Assembly: GCA_035288045.1 (NCBI GenBank)
Contig: DATEBA010000018.1
Span: 1-25,824 of the forward strand
Origin: DATEBA01 sp035288045
GTDB taxonomy: Bacteria; Actinomycetota; UBA4738; HRBIN12
DNA length: 25,824 bases
Direction: 5' to 3'
Shown: one piece after another, positions 14,383 through 21,461 of the stretch
Numbering within the stretch: the first letter of the stretch is position 1
Layout: the number at the start of each line of letters is the position of its first letter
Program-made: the position numbers and the translations under genes
The notes under the pieces: generated by a model
Told to the model about the DNA's origin: nothing
Databases searched by the model: none
Seen by the model: the letters and a program-made list of their open reading frames with translations, nothing else

Positions 14383-14754
14383 TCAGTCCGTCAGTTCCTC
14401 GAGCCCGTACTTCGTGACGAGTGAGAGATAGTCGCGCTGGTAGAAGATCTTGCACTTGACCTCCGGGTAGAGCTCCCGCAGTCGTCGGACCTTGCGGTTC
14501 TTCTTGGTCACGAGCCGCTGGTTGAGCGTCGTGATCTCGATATACAGGTCGTATTGCGGCAGGTGGAAGTCCGGCGTGAACCGCTGGACGACGCGTCCCT
14601 CCTTGTCCCACTCTAGGTCGAAGGAGGTCGGCTCGTACTCCCATTCGATCTGGTAGAAGTCCAACAATCGCGCGAATTGGCGCTCGGAAACGTGTGCGAA
14701 GCGGACGGCGTCACTCTTTAGGGCCGGGACGCGCGCCGAGGGACTCGCGCTCAC
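14383..14754 (-). CDS. Small PD-(D/E)XK-like protein, uncharacterised
   Basis: A 123-aa protein. The frame is open far upstream, but the part before residue 1 here is the out-of-frame shadow of merR. The GTG at 14754 overlaps the merR stop as GTGA, so coupling sets the start. The layout recalls the PD-(D/E)XK nuclease fold: a helix with E24 (SERQFARLLDFY), D62 in RFTPDFHLP, E73 in YIEITT, and a Lys/Arg-rich segment from K84 that could supply the migrated lysine, followed by YPEVKCKIFYQRDY. Such small proteins recur near MerR and glycine-cleavage genes in actinobacteria, but I know of no assigned function. Nuclease activity is inference; the E-x-T in place of E-x-K makes it uncertain. Confidence 0.8.
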   Translation of the reverse strand: MSASPSARVPALKSDAVRFAHVSERQFARLLDFYQIEWEYEPTSFDLEWDKEGRVVQRFTPDFHLPQYDLYIEITTLNQRLVTKKNRKVRRLRELYPEVKCKIFYQRDYLSLVTKYGLEELTD

Positions 14755-15200
14755 GACCCTCCGGCGCGGGCCACCTTCTTGCCCGCGCCTCTCCCCTTCG
14801 TGACGATCCCCTCGAGATCCGTCCATACCTTGTCCACTGCGATGGCGAACACGCCCTGCCCCTGTGCCAGAAGATCCACCACGGCGTCGGGCGACGCTGC
14901 CTCGTAGATGCGGGTGCCGTCCGAGAACAGGGTCACGCCGTGGGCCGGTCGCTTCGTCAGCCGTAGGTGGTTCACAGCCTTCCTCACCCGCTGGAGCGAT
15001 ACCCCGGTGTCGATGAGTTTCTTGACCACCCTTAGCGTGACGAGATCCTGGAACGAATACAATCGCTGGGTACCTGATCCCTGAGCGTCCTGTAGCGACG
15101 GCCGAACCAGGCCCGTTCGCGCCCAATAGTCGAGCTGCCGATAGCTGATGCCGACGATCCGGCACACGTCGGGGACGCGGTATCCAGGCTGTTCCGCCAT
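14751..15200 (-). CDS. MerR-family transcriptional regulator
   Basis: A 149-aa protein. Residues 1-70 form the MerR winged helix: GYRVPDVCRIVGISYRQLDYW followed by ARTGLVRPS and LYSFQDLVTLRVVKKL. The later part (HGVTLFSDGTRIYEA) resembles a small effector or dimerisation domain. It matches the position of M. tuberculosis Rv1830, the second MerR of the garA-gcvB neighbourhood. The ATG at 15200 has CGGAG upstream; a GTG directly before it would add one residue. It heads the unit with the nuclease-like gene and gcvPA/gcvPB, so control of glycine cleavage is possible but not shown. Confidence 0.9.
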   Translation of the reverse strand: MAEQPGYRVPDVCRIVGISYRQLDYWARTGLVRPSLQDAQGSGTQRLYSFQDLVTLRVVKKLIDTGVSLQRVRKAVNHLRLTKRPAHGVTLFSDGTRIYEAASPDAVVDLLAQGQGVFAIAVDKVWTDLEGIVTKGRGAGKKVARAGGS

Positions 15201-15230
15201 CACAGCTCCGTAATTACGAGGGCGTAGCGC

Positions 15231-15259
15231 ACCCTAACCAGCCTACCGGCCGGTGTCAA
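15231..15259 (-). promoter_or_regulatory. SigA-type promoter for merR-gcvPAB unit
   Basis: On the minus strand TTGACA (15259-15254), a 17-nt spacer and TAGGGT (15236-15231), giving a start near 15224 and a leader of about 24 nt. The -35 overlaps the stop codon of the BFN gene. Confidence 0.65.
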
Positions 15260-15747
15260 TCACCAGGGGCCTGCTCCTCGAAGTCCTCGGGCTTAACGTG
15301 CTCGAGGAACTCCCGGAACCTCTCGACCTCCTCCTCGTCGTCTCCCGCCGGTATCAGGATGGCGGCCTCGGACAGCACGTCTTCGCTCGCGAAGATCGGA
15401 GCCTGCAGGCGGACGGCCAGAGCGATCGCGTCGCTCGGCCTGGAGGAGATCTCGAAGGCGGATCCGTTGCGGCGCATGTCGATCTGGGCGTAGAACGTGC
15501 CCTCGCGTAGCTCGGTGATGACGATCCGCTGCACCTCGACCGCCATCTCCTCGAGGATGTTCTTCATGAGGTCGTGGGTCATCGGACGCGGGGTGACGAC
15601 ACCCTGTAGGGCCAGCGCGATCGCGGCGGCCTCGGCCGCCCCGATCCAGATCGGGAGGTATCTCTCTCCTTCCAGCTCTTTCAGCAGAACGATCGGCTGA
15701 TTGCTGGGGAGTTCGACGCGGACGCCGGCCAGCTCCATCTCGATCAT
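15256..15747 (-). CDS. Bifunctional nuclease (BFN/DUF151) domain protein
   Basis: A 163-aa protein of the DUF151 family. The BFN domain fills residues 4-140, with the signature YLPIWIGAAEAAAIALALQG (30-49), RPMTHDLMKNILEEM (54-68), and SRPSDAIALAVRLQAPIF near 102-119. The C-terminal ~25 residues are acidic. A plant member has been reported to have both RNase and DNase activity; the bacterial role is unclear. Its position between the FtsR-type MerR/hpt block and the second MerR corresponds to M. tuberculosis Rv1829. The ATG is weakly preceded by a GGGAA sequence; M4 is an alternative start. Confidence 0.92.
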   Translation of the reverse strand: MIEMELAGVRVELPSNQPIVLLKELEGERYLPIWIGAAEAAAIALALQGVVTPRPMTHDLMKNILEEMAVEVQRIVITELREGTFYAQIDMRRNGSAFEISSRPSDAIALAVRLQAPIFASEDVLSEAAILIPAGDDEEEVERFREFLEHVKPEDFEEQAPGD

Positions 15748-15797
15748 CGATTCCCGACTGTAGTCCCGGGCTCCTGCTCCGACAATAGGCCCCCGGG

Positions 15798-16397
15798 CTA
15801 GGTCGACGTTCCGGCGCGCCTACCGTCGAGGAACGGGAGCAGCGCGTCCGGGTCGGCGGAGAGAGCATCGAGGTCGCTCACTGCGAGGATGTCGGGAAGG
15901 TTGCGGTAGCGCTCTCGGAAGTCCAGGCCGTAGCCCACCACGAACGCGTCGGGACAGTCGAACCCAACGTATCGGACGTCGATAGGGAGGATGCGCCGAG
16001 CGGACTTGTCGAGGAGAGCGCACACCTCGACGGAGAGAGGGCCGCGGGCTCGAAGCGTCGAGAGCAGATACGAGAGGGTGAGGCCTGTGTCGACGATGTC
16101 CTCCACCAGGATCACGTCGCGGCCGCCGATGTCCTGGTCGAGGTCCTGCAGGATGCGGACGCGGCCGAGGGACTCCCCTCCCCCGCCGTAGGCGGAGATA
16201 GACATGAAGTCGCAGGCAAGGGGCAGGCGAACCTCCCGGATGAGGTCCGCGAGGAACATCGCGCCGCCTCTCAGGACCGAGACCAACACGGGCTCGCGCC
16301 CCGCGTAGTCCCCGGTGATCGTGCGGCCGAGCTCTTCGATCCGTCGGCGGATATCCTCGCGGCCGTACAGCACGCTCGCGATCTCGGACACCCGCAC
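15798..16397 (-). CDS. hpt: Hypoxanthine (guanine) phosphoribosyltransferase
   Basis: A 199-aa purine-salvage enzyme that converts hypoxanthine or guanine plus PRPP to IMP or GMP. The PRPP-binding signature is VILVEDIVDTGLTL (95-108), with VSVLRGGAMFLADL at 39-52, the flexible-loop region MSISAYGG at 65-72, and the purine-contact region near GFDCPDAFVVGYGLD. The last ~25 residues extend beyond the core. It starts with GTG, 15 bp after the dac stop, with no visible Shine-Dalgarno, so coupling is likely. In many bacteria hpt sits between tilS and ftsH; here it is in the garA-ftsR block instead. Confidence 0.95.
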   Translation of the reverse strand: MRVSEIASVLYGREDIRRRIEELGRTITGDYAGREPVLVSVLRGGAMFLADLIREVRLPLACDFMSISAYGGGGESLGRVRILQDLDQDIGGRDVILVEDIVDTGLTLSYLLSTLRARGPLSVEVCALLDKSARRILPIDVRYVGFDCPDAFVVGYGLDFRERYRNLPDILAVSDLDALSADPDALLPFLDGRRAGTST

Positions 16398-16412
16398 GAG
16401 ATGATAGTCGGG

Positions 16413-17699
16413 TCAGTCCACGAGCGCGGCGAAGGCGCCGGCGACCGCGTCCCAAACCGCCGAGGCAGCCCGCCCCAGCCAGGACCCTTCGACGGGTTCG
16501 GGCGGCGGAACGCTCGACACGACCAGTGGGACACGTCCGAGCACCGCGTCCCCGGCCCGAACGGTAAGCGTGCCCACACGCTCCCCCTCATTGGGGGGGA
16601 ACAGGGCCCGGGGGGCGGCTCGCTCATCGCGCTCGGCGAGACCGACGTCGGACGCGCGGACGAGGGCGTCCAGACCGGCGCCCGCGGCGACCGGGACCCG
16701 GCCGCCCACGATCTCGAGGCGTCCGAGCGTCTCGCCCGGCTCCACGAACGTGTGCCGGTCGAAGGCCGCGAAGCCGTGGTTCAAGATCTCTGCGGCGTCG
16801 GAGAAGGCCTCGCTCGGCGACCCTAGGACCACGGCGACGAGGCGCACGCCCTCGCGCTCGGCCGCCGCGACGACGCAGAATCCGGCAGCGGTCGTGAACC
16901 CGGTCTTCCCCCCGATCGCGCCTGGGTAGAGCCAGAGCAAGACGTTGCGGTTCTGCACGACGCGAGGCGGACCGTCCGGCGACGGCACCTCGTGGAAGCG
17001 GGTTGTCGCGACCGCCTGGAAGGCCGGCTCCGCGTACGCGGCGCGGGTAAGGCGCACGAGGTCTCGCGCGGACGAGTACCCACGGTCGTCGAGGCCGTTC
17101 GGCGAGAAGAACTCCGTCTCGCGAAGGCCGAGGCGCATCGCGCGCCTGTTCATGAGCTCCACGAACGCCTCCACACTCCCCGCCACGTGCTCGGCTAGCG
17201 CCAGCGCCGCGTCGTTCGCCGACTGCAGTATGAGCGCGTACAGCAGGTCCTCGACGCGCACCCGCTCTCCGGCTTGGAGCCCGAGGTTGGAGATCCCAGT
17301 CGTCGGTCCGCCGGAGGCCGCCTCGTCGCTCACGGTCACGACCTCCTCGGGATCGGTGCGCTCCAAGATGAGCAGGGCGGTCATGATCTTCGTGACGCTC
17401 GCGATAGGCAGCTGCTGCCCAGGCTCCTTGGTCCACAGGAGTTGCCCGGTGTCCAGATCAGCCAGCACCGCCGAGGGGGCGGCGACCATCGGGTCCGCTG
17501 CCGACGGCGCCGGCGTGTGCAGCACACTCACGAACGGCGACGGCGACCCGAACGGAGGCACCGGCGTCGGGGGCGGAGTCTCCACGGGCCCCTGCGTCGC
17601 CGACGGGGTCGCGGCGGTGGCGACCCGTGCGGTGAGCAGGACCACGAACATCGTCGCCAACGCGGCGACGCGGATTCGGCCGGAGGCCCGCGCGTTCAC
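16413..17699 (-). CDS. dacF: D-alanyl-D-alanine carboxypeptidase (PBP5/DacF type)
   Basis: A 428-aa exported penicillin-binding protein. A signal peptide covers about residues 1-30, followed by a Pro/Thr/Ser-rich linker to about 68. The peptidase S11 domain has all three active-site motifs: S101-x-x-K104 (ASVTKIMTA), S160-A-N162, and K265-T-G. A C-terminal beta-rich domain like that of PBP5 follows, ending in a weakly amphipathic helix that could touch the membrane. It trims the terminal D-Ala from peptidoglycan stem peptides. The GTG start is 4 bp past the ftsR stop. Its presence with the FtsR-type regulator links the block to cell wall and division. Confidence 0.95.
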   Translation of the reverse strand: MNARASGRIRVAALATMFVVLLTARVATAATPSATQGPVETPPPTPVPPFGSPSPFVSVLHTPAPSAADPMVAAPSAVLADLDTGQLLWTKEPGQQLPIASVTKIMTALLILERTDPEEVVTVSDEAASGGPTTGISNLGLQAGERVRVEDLLYALILQSANDAALALAEHVAGSVEAFVELMNRRAMRLGLRETEFFSPNGLDDRGYSSARDLVRLTRAAYAEPAFQAVATTRFHEVPSPDGPPRVVQNRNVLLWLYPGAIGGKTGFTTAAGFCVVAAAEREGVRLVAVVLGSPSEAFSDAAEILNHGFAAFDRHTFVEPGETLGRLEIVGGRVPVAAGAGLDALVRASDVGLAERDERAAPRALFPPNEGERVGTLTVRAGDAVLGRVPLVVSSVPPPEPVEGSWLGRAASAVWDAVAGAFAALVD

Positions 17700-17703
17700 C
17701 CGC

Positions 17704-18411
17704 TCAGGGAGCCTGGAGGTGCTGACGGATGTTCGTGCGAAGGAGGGCCTGCTTCAACTTGCGGGACGCCTTCGCGAGCTCGCTCAGGGAGCTTGCCGCA
17801 GCCCTTCTTGCGTCGGGGTTCCGCTGTCGCAAAGTGGGCATCACGATCGCCTCGAACAGGGAGGCCTCCCGCTCGGCGAAATGCTTGTACATGGTGAGAT
17901 GCCGCGGCTCGACTCCGAAGCGGAAGAAATCGCGGACTATCGAAAGCACCACGTAGTCGTCGCCGTCGTAGTACTTGGCGCCCTGCGGGCCGTGCGAGCA
18001 AACCATGCCGTAGGTCTCGAGCTCCTCGATCCGCTCGCGTTCCACCCCCGTCGCGGCGGACATCTCCTCGATCGACATCTGCAACCCCGTCGGGGGCTCG
18101 GCGAGCTCGTCCCCCGGCTCCTCGGCCTCGGCCGGCGCCTCCGAGGCCTCCCCCCCGTCGCCCGACTCCTGTCGCAGGAGCCGCTCCTTTATCACCTTCA
18201 GCGGCAGGTACTCGTCCCGCTGCATCTTGAGGATCGACTTCAGGCGTTCCACGTCCTGTTCGTAGAACTTCCTGTAGCCGGAGGGCGTGCGTTCGGGGGT
18301 GATCAGCCCCTCCGCTTCGAGGAACCGGATCTTCGAGATCGTGATGTCGGGGAACTCGGTCTTCACCGAGACCAGCACCTCCCCGATCGACTGGTAATTG
18401 CGTGTCGGCAT
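17704..18411 (-). CDS. ftsR: MerR-family regulator of the FtsR (Rv1828) type
   Basis: A 235-aa protein. Residues 5-75 form a MerR winged helix with SKIRFLEAEGLITPERTPSG and YRKF. A Glu/Ala/Pro-rich linker (about 80-107) separates it from a second helical part that starts with IEEMSAATGVERERIEELE, another helix-turn-helix-like unit, and continues to the C-terminus. This two-module architecture and the position next to the FHA gene match M. tuberculosis Rv1828 and Corynebacterium glutamicum FtsR, an activator of ftsZ. The ATG lies 3 bp after the FHA stop, so it is in one operon with garA. Control of ftsZ here is by homology only. Confidence 0.92.
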   Translation of the reverse strand: MPTRNYQSIGEVLVSVKTEFPDITISKIRFLEAEGLITPERTPSGYRKFYEQDVERLKSILKMQRDEYLPLKVIKERLLRQESGDGGEASEAPAEAEEPGDELAEPPTGLQMSIEEMSAATGVERERIEELETYGMVCSHGPQGAKYYDGDDYVVLSIVRDFFRFGVEPRHLTMYKHFAEREASLFEAIVMPTLRQRNPDARRAAASSLSELAKASRKLKQALLRTNIRQHLQAP

Positions 18412-18414
18412 CGC

Positions 18415-18870
18415 TCACTCCCCCGCGAAGAAGGCCAACCTGAACCTCCCGATCTGGATCTCGTCGCCGGCAGCGAGCTTCGTCTCCTCGACGCGCTCCC
18501 GGTTCACGTACGTGCCGTTCAGGCTTCCAACGTCGCGGACGAAGAACTCCTGTCCCCGGCGCACTATCTCCGCGTGCTTGCGCGAGACCGTCACGTCGTC
18601 CAAGAACACATCGCTCTCGGGGTTCCGGCCGGCCGTAGTCACGTCGTTCCCGATCAGGAACGTCGACCCCGCGTTGGGGCCACGCTTCACCATCAGGAGA
18701 GCCTGGCCCGGCTCCAGCTCATCATGAGGGAAGGGGAACTCGACCACAGGCTCATCCTCCGCCTCGATCGGCGTGAGCGCCGCGGTCGTGTCTTCCTGAA
18801 GGGGGGCTCCACACTCGGCACAGAAGCGAGCCTCGTCTGGATTGCGATGTCCACACCTGGTGCAGTACAA
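18415..18870 (-). CDS. garA: GarA/OdhI-like FHA protein with N-terminal zinc ribbon
   Basis: A 151-aa protein. Cys 3, 6, 17 and 20 form a zinc ribbon (CTRC...CAEC). The FHA domain (about 57-150) has GR at 81-82, SRKH at 96-99 and GSLNGTYVN at 115-123, the phosphothreonine-binding residues. Between them, Thr28-Thr29 sit in an acidic EDTTAAL context, resembling the phosphorylated ETT motif of GarA and OdhI, which bind and regulate 2-oxoglutarate dehydrogenase and glutamate enzymes under Ser/Thr kinase control. The start is TTG with GGGAGG upstream. The order gcvH-garA-ftsR is as in M. tuberculosis. The zinc ribbon is absent from the mycobacterial protein. Confidence 0.9.
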   Translation of the reverse strand: MYCTRCGHRNPDEARFCAECGAPLQEDTTAALTPIEAEDEPVVEFPFPHDELEPGQALLMVKRGPNAGSTFLIGNDVTTAGRNPESDVFLDDVTVSRKHAEIVRRGQEFFVRDVGSLNGTYVNRERVEETKLAAGDEIQIGRFRLAFFAGE

Positions 18871-18948
18871 CCTCGAGCGCCTCCCGGGACGACCGTCGAG
18901 CTTAAGGTCCGACTCGATGTCTCGACCTCAACCCTCGACCAGTGGCGC

Positions 18949-18977
18949 ACGTTATCGCAGGCTCGAAAGGGGGTCAA
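18949..18977 (-). promoter_or_regulatory. SigA-type promoter for garA-ftsR-dac-hpt
   Basis: On the minus strand TTGACC (18977-18972), exactly 17 nt, and TAACGT (18954-18949). The predicted start is near 18942, leaving about 70 nt before the TTG start of garA. It separates this unit from gcvH upstream. Confidence 0.6.
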
Positions 18978-19026
18978 CCGACCTCGGGCGCCCGCTCCTG
19001 GCTTCCGGCGTCCGCGACGCGTTCGG

Positions 19027-19419
19027 TCAGTCGGGCTGCGACTCCACGAAGGCACGGTACCCGGAGGCGTCGAGCAGCGAGTGGAGCTCGGCCCGGTGCG
19101 TGAGCCGGACAAGGATCAGCCACCCGTCGCCGTAGGGGGCCTCGTTCACGAGCTCCGGACGGTCTTCGAGGAGGGCGTTCCGCTCGACGACGGTTCCCGA
19201 GACGGGGCTGTAGACGTCTGAGACCGACTTGGTGGACTCGACCTCGCCGAACGATCGGCCGGCGCGAAGCTCGGTCCCGGATTCGGGAACGTCCACGAAC
19301 ACGACATCGCCGAGGGCGTCCTGCGCGAAGTCCGTGATACCGACGCGAACCAGATCGCCGCCCTCGTCCCTGGCCCACTCGTGCTCCTTCGTGTACCCGA
19401 GATCGTCGGGGAACTCCAT
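19027..19419 (-). CDS. gcvH: Glycine cleavage system H protein
   Basis: A 130-aa lipoyl carrier that shuttles the aminomethyl group between the P, T and L proteins. The lipoylated lysine is K64 in GEVESTKSVSDVYSP, the expected place for a ~130-residue GcvH. YTKEHEW near the N-terminus and GITDFAQDALGDVVFVDVP are family landmarks. The frame allows an upstream start at 19452, but the ATG used here has GGGAGGCGG in front and gives the usual family length. It is 36 bp after pgsA and in the same direction. The P-protein genes lie about 5 kb further downstream behind their own promoter. Confidence 0.95.
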   Translation of the reverse strand: MEFPDDLGYTKEHEWARDEGGDLVRVGITDFAQDALGDVVFVDVPESGTELRAGRSFGEVESTKSVSDVYSPVSGTVVERNALLEDRPELVNEAPYGDGWLILVRLTHRAELHSLLDASGYRAFVESQPD

Positions 19420-19455
19420 GTCTCCGCCTCCCGTCGGCATCGCAGGAGTCACAGC

Positions 19456-20034
19456 CTACCGGGCGAACGCGCGCCGCAGGTCGCCGATGTACAGCGCGGT
19501 AGCAGCGTAGTACTCGACGATGCCCACCACGAAGAACGTCCACCCGAGCGCCGTGGCCGCTGCCGGAAGCGCGAGTCCGAAGTGCCCCCAGGCCACCAGC
19601 GGCACGCCGACCATCAGCCCGAAGGTCGCCACCTTCCCGATCCAGCGGACGTCGATCCGGCCACGGTGGTGGGTCAGCAGCATTAGTCCCGCAAGGAGGA
19701 TCAGCAGGTCGCGAACCAGTATCAGTAGCGCCGCCCAAAGCGGGAAGGCTCCACGTATGACGATCGCGACTACCCCCGCATCGATTACGAGACGGTCGGC
19801 TGTCGGGTCGAGGACCTTGCCCAGCTCGGAGACCTGGCCTGTCCGACGCGCGATCGCTCCATCGACGAAGTCCGTCGCGCTCACGAATCCCCAGAGCAGG
19901 AGCCCGGCCCCCTCGCTTCCCTCCCGCAGCAGTAGGGAGACGATCAGGGGGATCAGCAGGATCCGCCCGAAAGACAGGAGATTAGGGACCGTGAGGACCG
20001 CTCGCGTCCTTCGCGGCCCGGGCTCGTCCCTCAT
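19456..20034 (-). CDS. pgsA: CDP-diacylglycerol-glycerol-3-phosphate 3-phosphatidyltransferase family
   Basis: A 192-aa membrane enzyme of the CDP-alcohol phosphatidyltransferase family. The catalytic motif D-x2-D-G-x2-A-R-x8-G-x3-D-x3-D is complete within DFVDGAIARRTGQVSEL and the following GKVLDPTAD. About five hydrophobic segments are visible, starting with NLLSFGRILLIPLIVSLLL. The likely product is phosphatidylglycerophosphate, though family members with other alcohols cannot be excluded. The frame runs open through the tRNA gene upstream, but the family N-terminus corresponds to the ATG at 20034. That ATG is only 4 nt after the 3' end of tRNA-Pro, leaving no room for a ribosome binding site outside the tRNA. 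Confidence 0.92.
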   Translation of the reverse strand: MRDEPGPRRTRAVLTVPNLLSFGRILLIPLIVSLLLREGSEGAGLLLWGFVSATDFVDGAIARRTGQVSELGKVLDPTADRLVIDAGVVAIVIRGAFPLWAALLILVRDLLILLAGLMLLTHHRGRIDVRWIGKVATFGLMVGVPLVAWGHFGLALPAAATALGWTFFVVGIVEYYAATALYIGDLRRAFAR

Positions 20035-20038
20035 CGCG

Positions 20039-20113
20039 TCGGGCCGGCCGGATTCGAACCGGCGACCTTCTGACCCCCAGTCAGACGCGCTAACCAAGCT
20101 GCGCCACGGCCCG
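20039..20113 (-). tRNA. tRNA-Pro (anticodon GGG)
   Basis: A 75-nt cloverleaf on the minus strand. The acceptor arm pairs CGGGCCG with CGGCCCG, with discriminator A. The anticodon arm is TCTGA-CTGGGGG-TCAGA with anticodon GGG. The T arm has CCGGTTCGAATCCGG. CCA is not encoded. It lies 37 bp after der and 4 nt before the pgsA start codon. Confidence 0.97.
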
Positions 20114-20122
20114 CGAGCAGGA

Positions 20123-20128
20123 ATTGTA
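20123..20128 (-). promoter_or_regulatory. Possible -10 element for tRNA-Pro
   Basis: TACAAT on the minus strand ends 9 nt before the tRNA 5' end. No -35 match is seen at normal spacing, so the tRNA may also be cut from the der transcript. Confidence 0.35.
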
Positions 20129-20150
20129 CCGGGCCGGTGCGGTCGATCCC

Positions 20151-21461
20151 CTAGCCGCGGCGAGCGCCTCCGCCGCCACGTTCGCGCGGGCGGAACTTGA
20201 GTCTCAGTGGCACGCCACCCCAATCGAAGGCTTCCCGCAGGTGCCGCTCGAGGAACCGTCGGTAGGCAGGATCTGGAGCCTTTCCCCCGAACAGAACGAA
20301 CGTGGGGGGGCCCGCCGCGACCTGGGTGGCGTAGCGGTAGCGACCGACACCGCGGGGCGCGGGGCGCTCGTCCTGCGCGGCCGACACCAGGCGGTTCACC
20401 TCTGCGGTCGGCACCCGGCTCGTCCAACGCTCCCGGAGAGCGAGGACCGCGGACGGCAGACGCACGAGCCCGGTCCCTCGGAGCGCCGACGTCCGGACGA
20501 CCTCTGCCGAGGCGAAGGGCCCAACGGCGTGGGCGAGCTCCCCGAACGCGGCGTTCTTCTCGGACACCAGGTCCCACTTGTTCGCGGCGACGAGGAGCGC
20601 GCGACCGGCCTCAATCACCCGCGCGGCGATCCGCTTGTCCTCCGAGGTCAGTCCCTCCCTCGCGTCGAGCACCAGGACGGCCACCTCGGCCCGGTCGACG
20701 GCGCGAACGGTCCGCACGAAGCTGTAGTACTCGACGCCCTGGACCCTGGACGGTCTGCGGAAGCCGGCGGTGTCGATGAACCGGACCGTCCCGCCGGGCC
20801 AATCCACGACTGCGTCTACGGAGTCGCGAGTGGTGCCGGCCTCCGCGAAGACGACCGCGCGCTCCTCCCCGACCAGGCGGTTGAAGAGCGAGGACTTGCC
20901 GACGTTCGGCCTGCCAACGAGCGCGAAGCGCGGCTCATGCTCGGAGCCGGTCCCTTCCTCCCGTTCCGGGATCAGTGCCACGAGGCGATCGAGGAGGTCG
21001 CCGGAGCCCCGCCCGTGAAGGGCGGACACGGGTACCGGCTCTCCGAGGCCGAGAGAGTAAAATGCCGCGACGTCGCTCTCCTCGCGCTCCCCATCGACCT
21101 TATTCGCCGCCACGATCACCGGCACCGAGAGCTTCCGGAGCCGGCGCGCGAGGGCGGCGTCCTCCTCCCCTACCCCGAGCTGCGCGTCCACGACGAAGAC
21201 GACCAGGTCGGATGACTCCGCGGCGAGCTCGGCCTGCCGGGCGACCTTCGCTTCGACCCCTCTTGCGCGGTGGAGGTACCCGCCCGTGTCGACGAGGATC
21301 ACCCGTCGGCCGCGCCACGTGGTCTCTAGCTCGAGCCGATCCCGGGTGACGCCAGGCGTCTCGGCGGCGATCGCCTCGCGCCGCCCGAAGAGTCGGTTCA
21401 CCAGCGTCGACTTCCCGACGTTCTGACGACCCACGACCGCTACTCGGGCGGGACCGGTCAA
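20151..21461 (-). CDS. der: Ribosome-assembly GTPase Der (EngA)
   Basis: A 436-aa tandem GTPase needed for 50S ribosomal subunit maturation. The first G domain has GRQNVGKST at 11-19, the DTGG switch, and NKVD; the second has GRPNVGKSS near 184, DTAG, and NKWD. A C-terminal KH-like domain (about 350-425) ends in a basic Arg/Gly-rich tail. Length is typical. The start is TTG overlapping the cmk stop as TTGA, which indicates coupling. The cmk-der pair is conserved in actinobacteria. Confidence 0.96.
   Translation of the reverse strand: MTGPARVAVVGRQNVGKSTLVNRLFGRREAIAAETPGVTRDRLELETTWRGRRVILVDTGGYLHRARGVEAKVARQAELAAESSDLVVFVVDAQLGVGEEDAALARRLRKLSVPVIVAANKVDGEREESDVAAFYSLGLGEPVPVSALHGRGSGDLLDRLVALIPEREEGTGSEHEPRFALVGRPNVGKSSLFNRLVGEERAVVFAEAGTTRDSVDAVVDWPGGTVRFIDTAGFRRPSRVQGVEYYSFVRTVRAVDRAEVAVLVLDAREGLTSEDKRIAARVIEAGRALLVAANKWDLVSEKNAAFGELAHAVGPFASAEVVRTSALRGTGLVRLPSAVLALRERWTSRVPTAEVNRLVSAAQDERPAPRGVGRYRYATQVAAGPPTFVLFGGKAPDPAYRRFLERHLREAFDWGGVPLRLKFRPRERGGGGARRG

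Noticed and set aside
14755..15165. Upstream extension of the small nuclease-like frame
   Set aside because: This part overlaps merR in another frame and is Gly/Arg-rich shadow sequence; the GTGA overlap fixes the start at 14754.
16945..19221. Plus-strand 758-codon open frame
   Set aside because: It runs antisense across dac, ftsR, garA and gcvH, each of which has clear family motifs on the minus strand.
20035..20577. Long N-terminal extension of pgsA through the tRNA and der
   Set aside because: It is antisense-free but out of frame with der and runs through the tRNA; PgsA homology begins at 20034.
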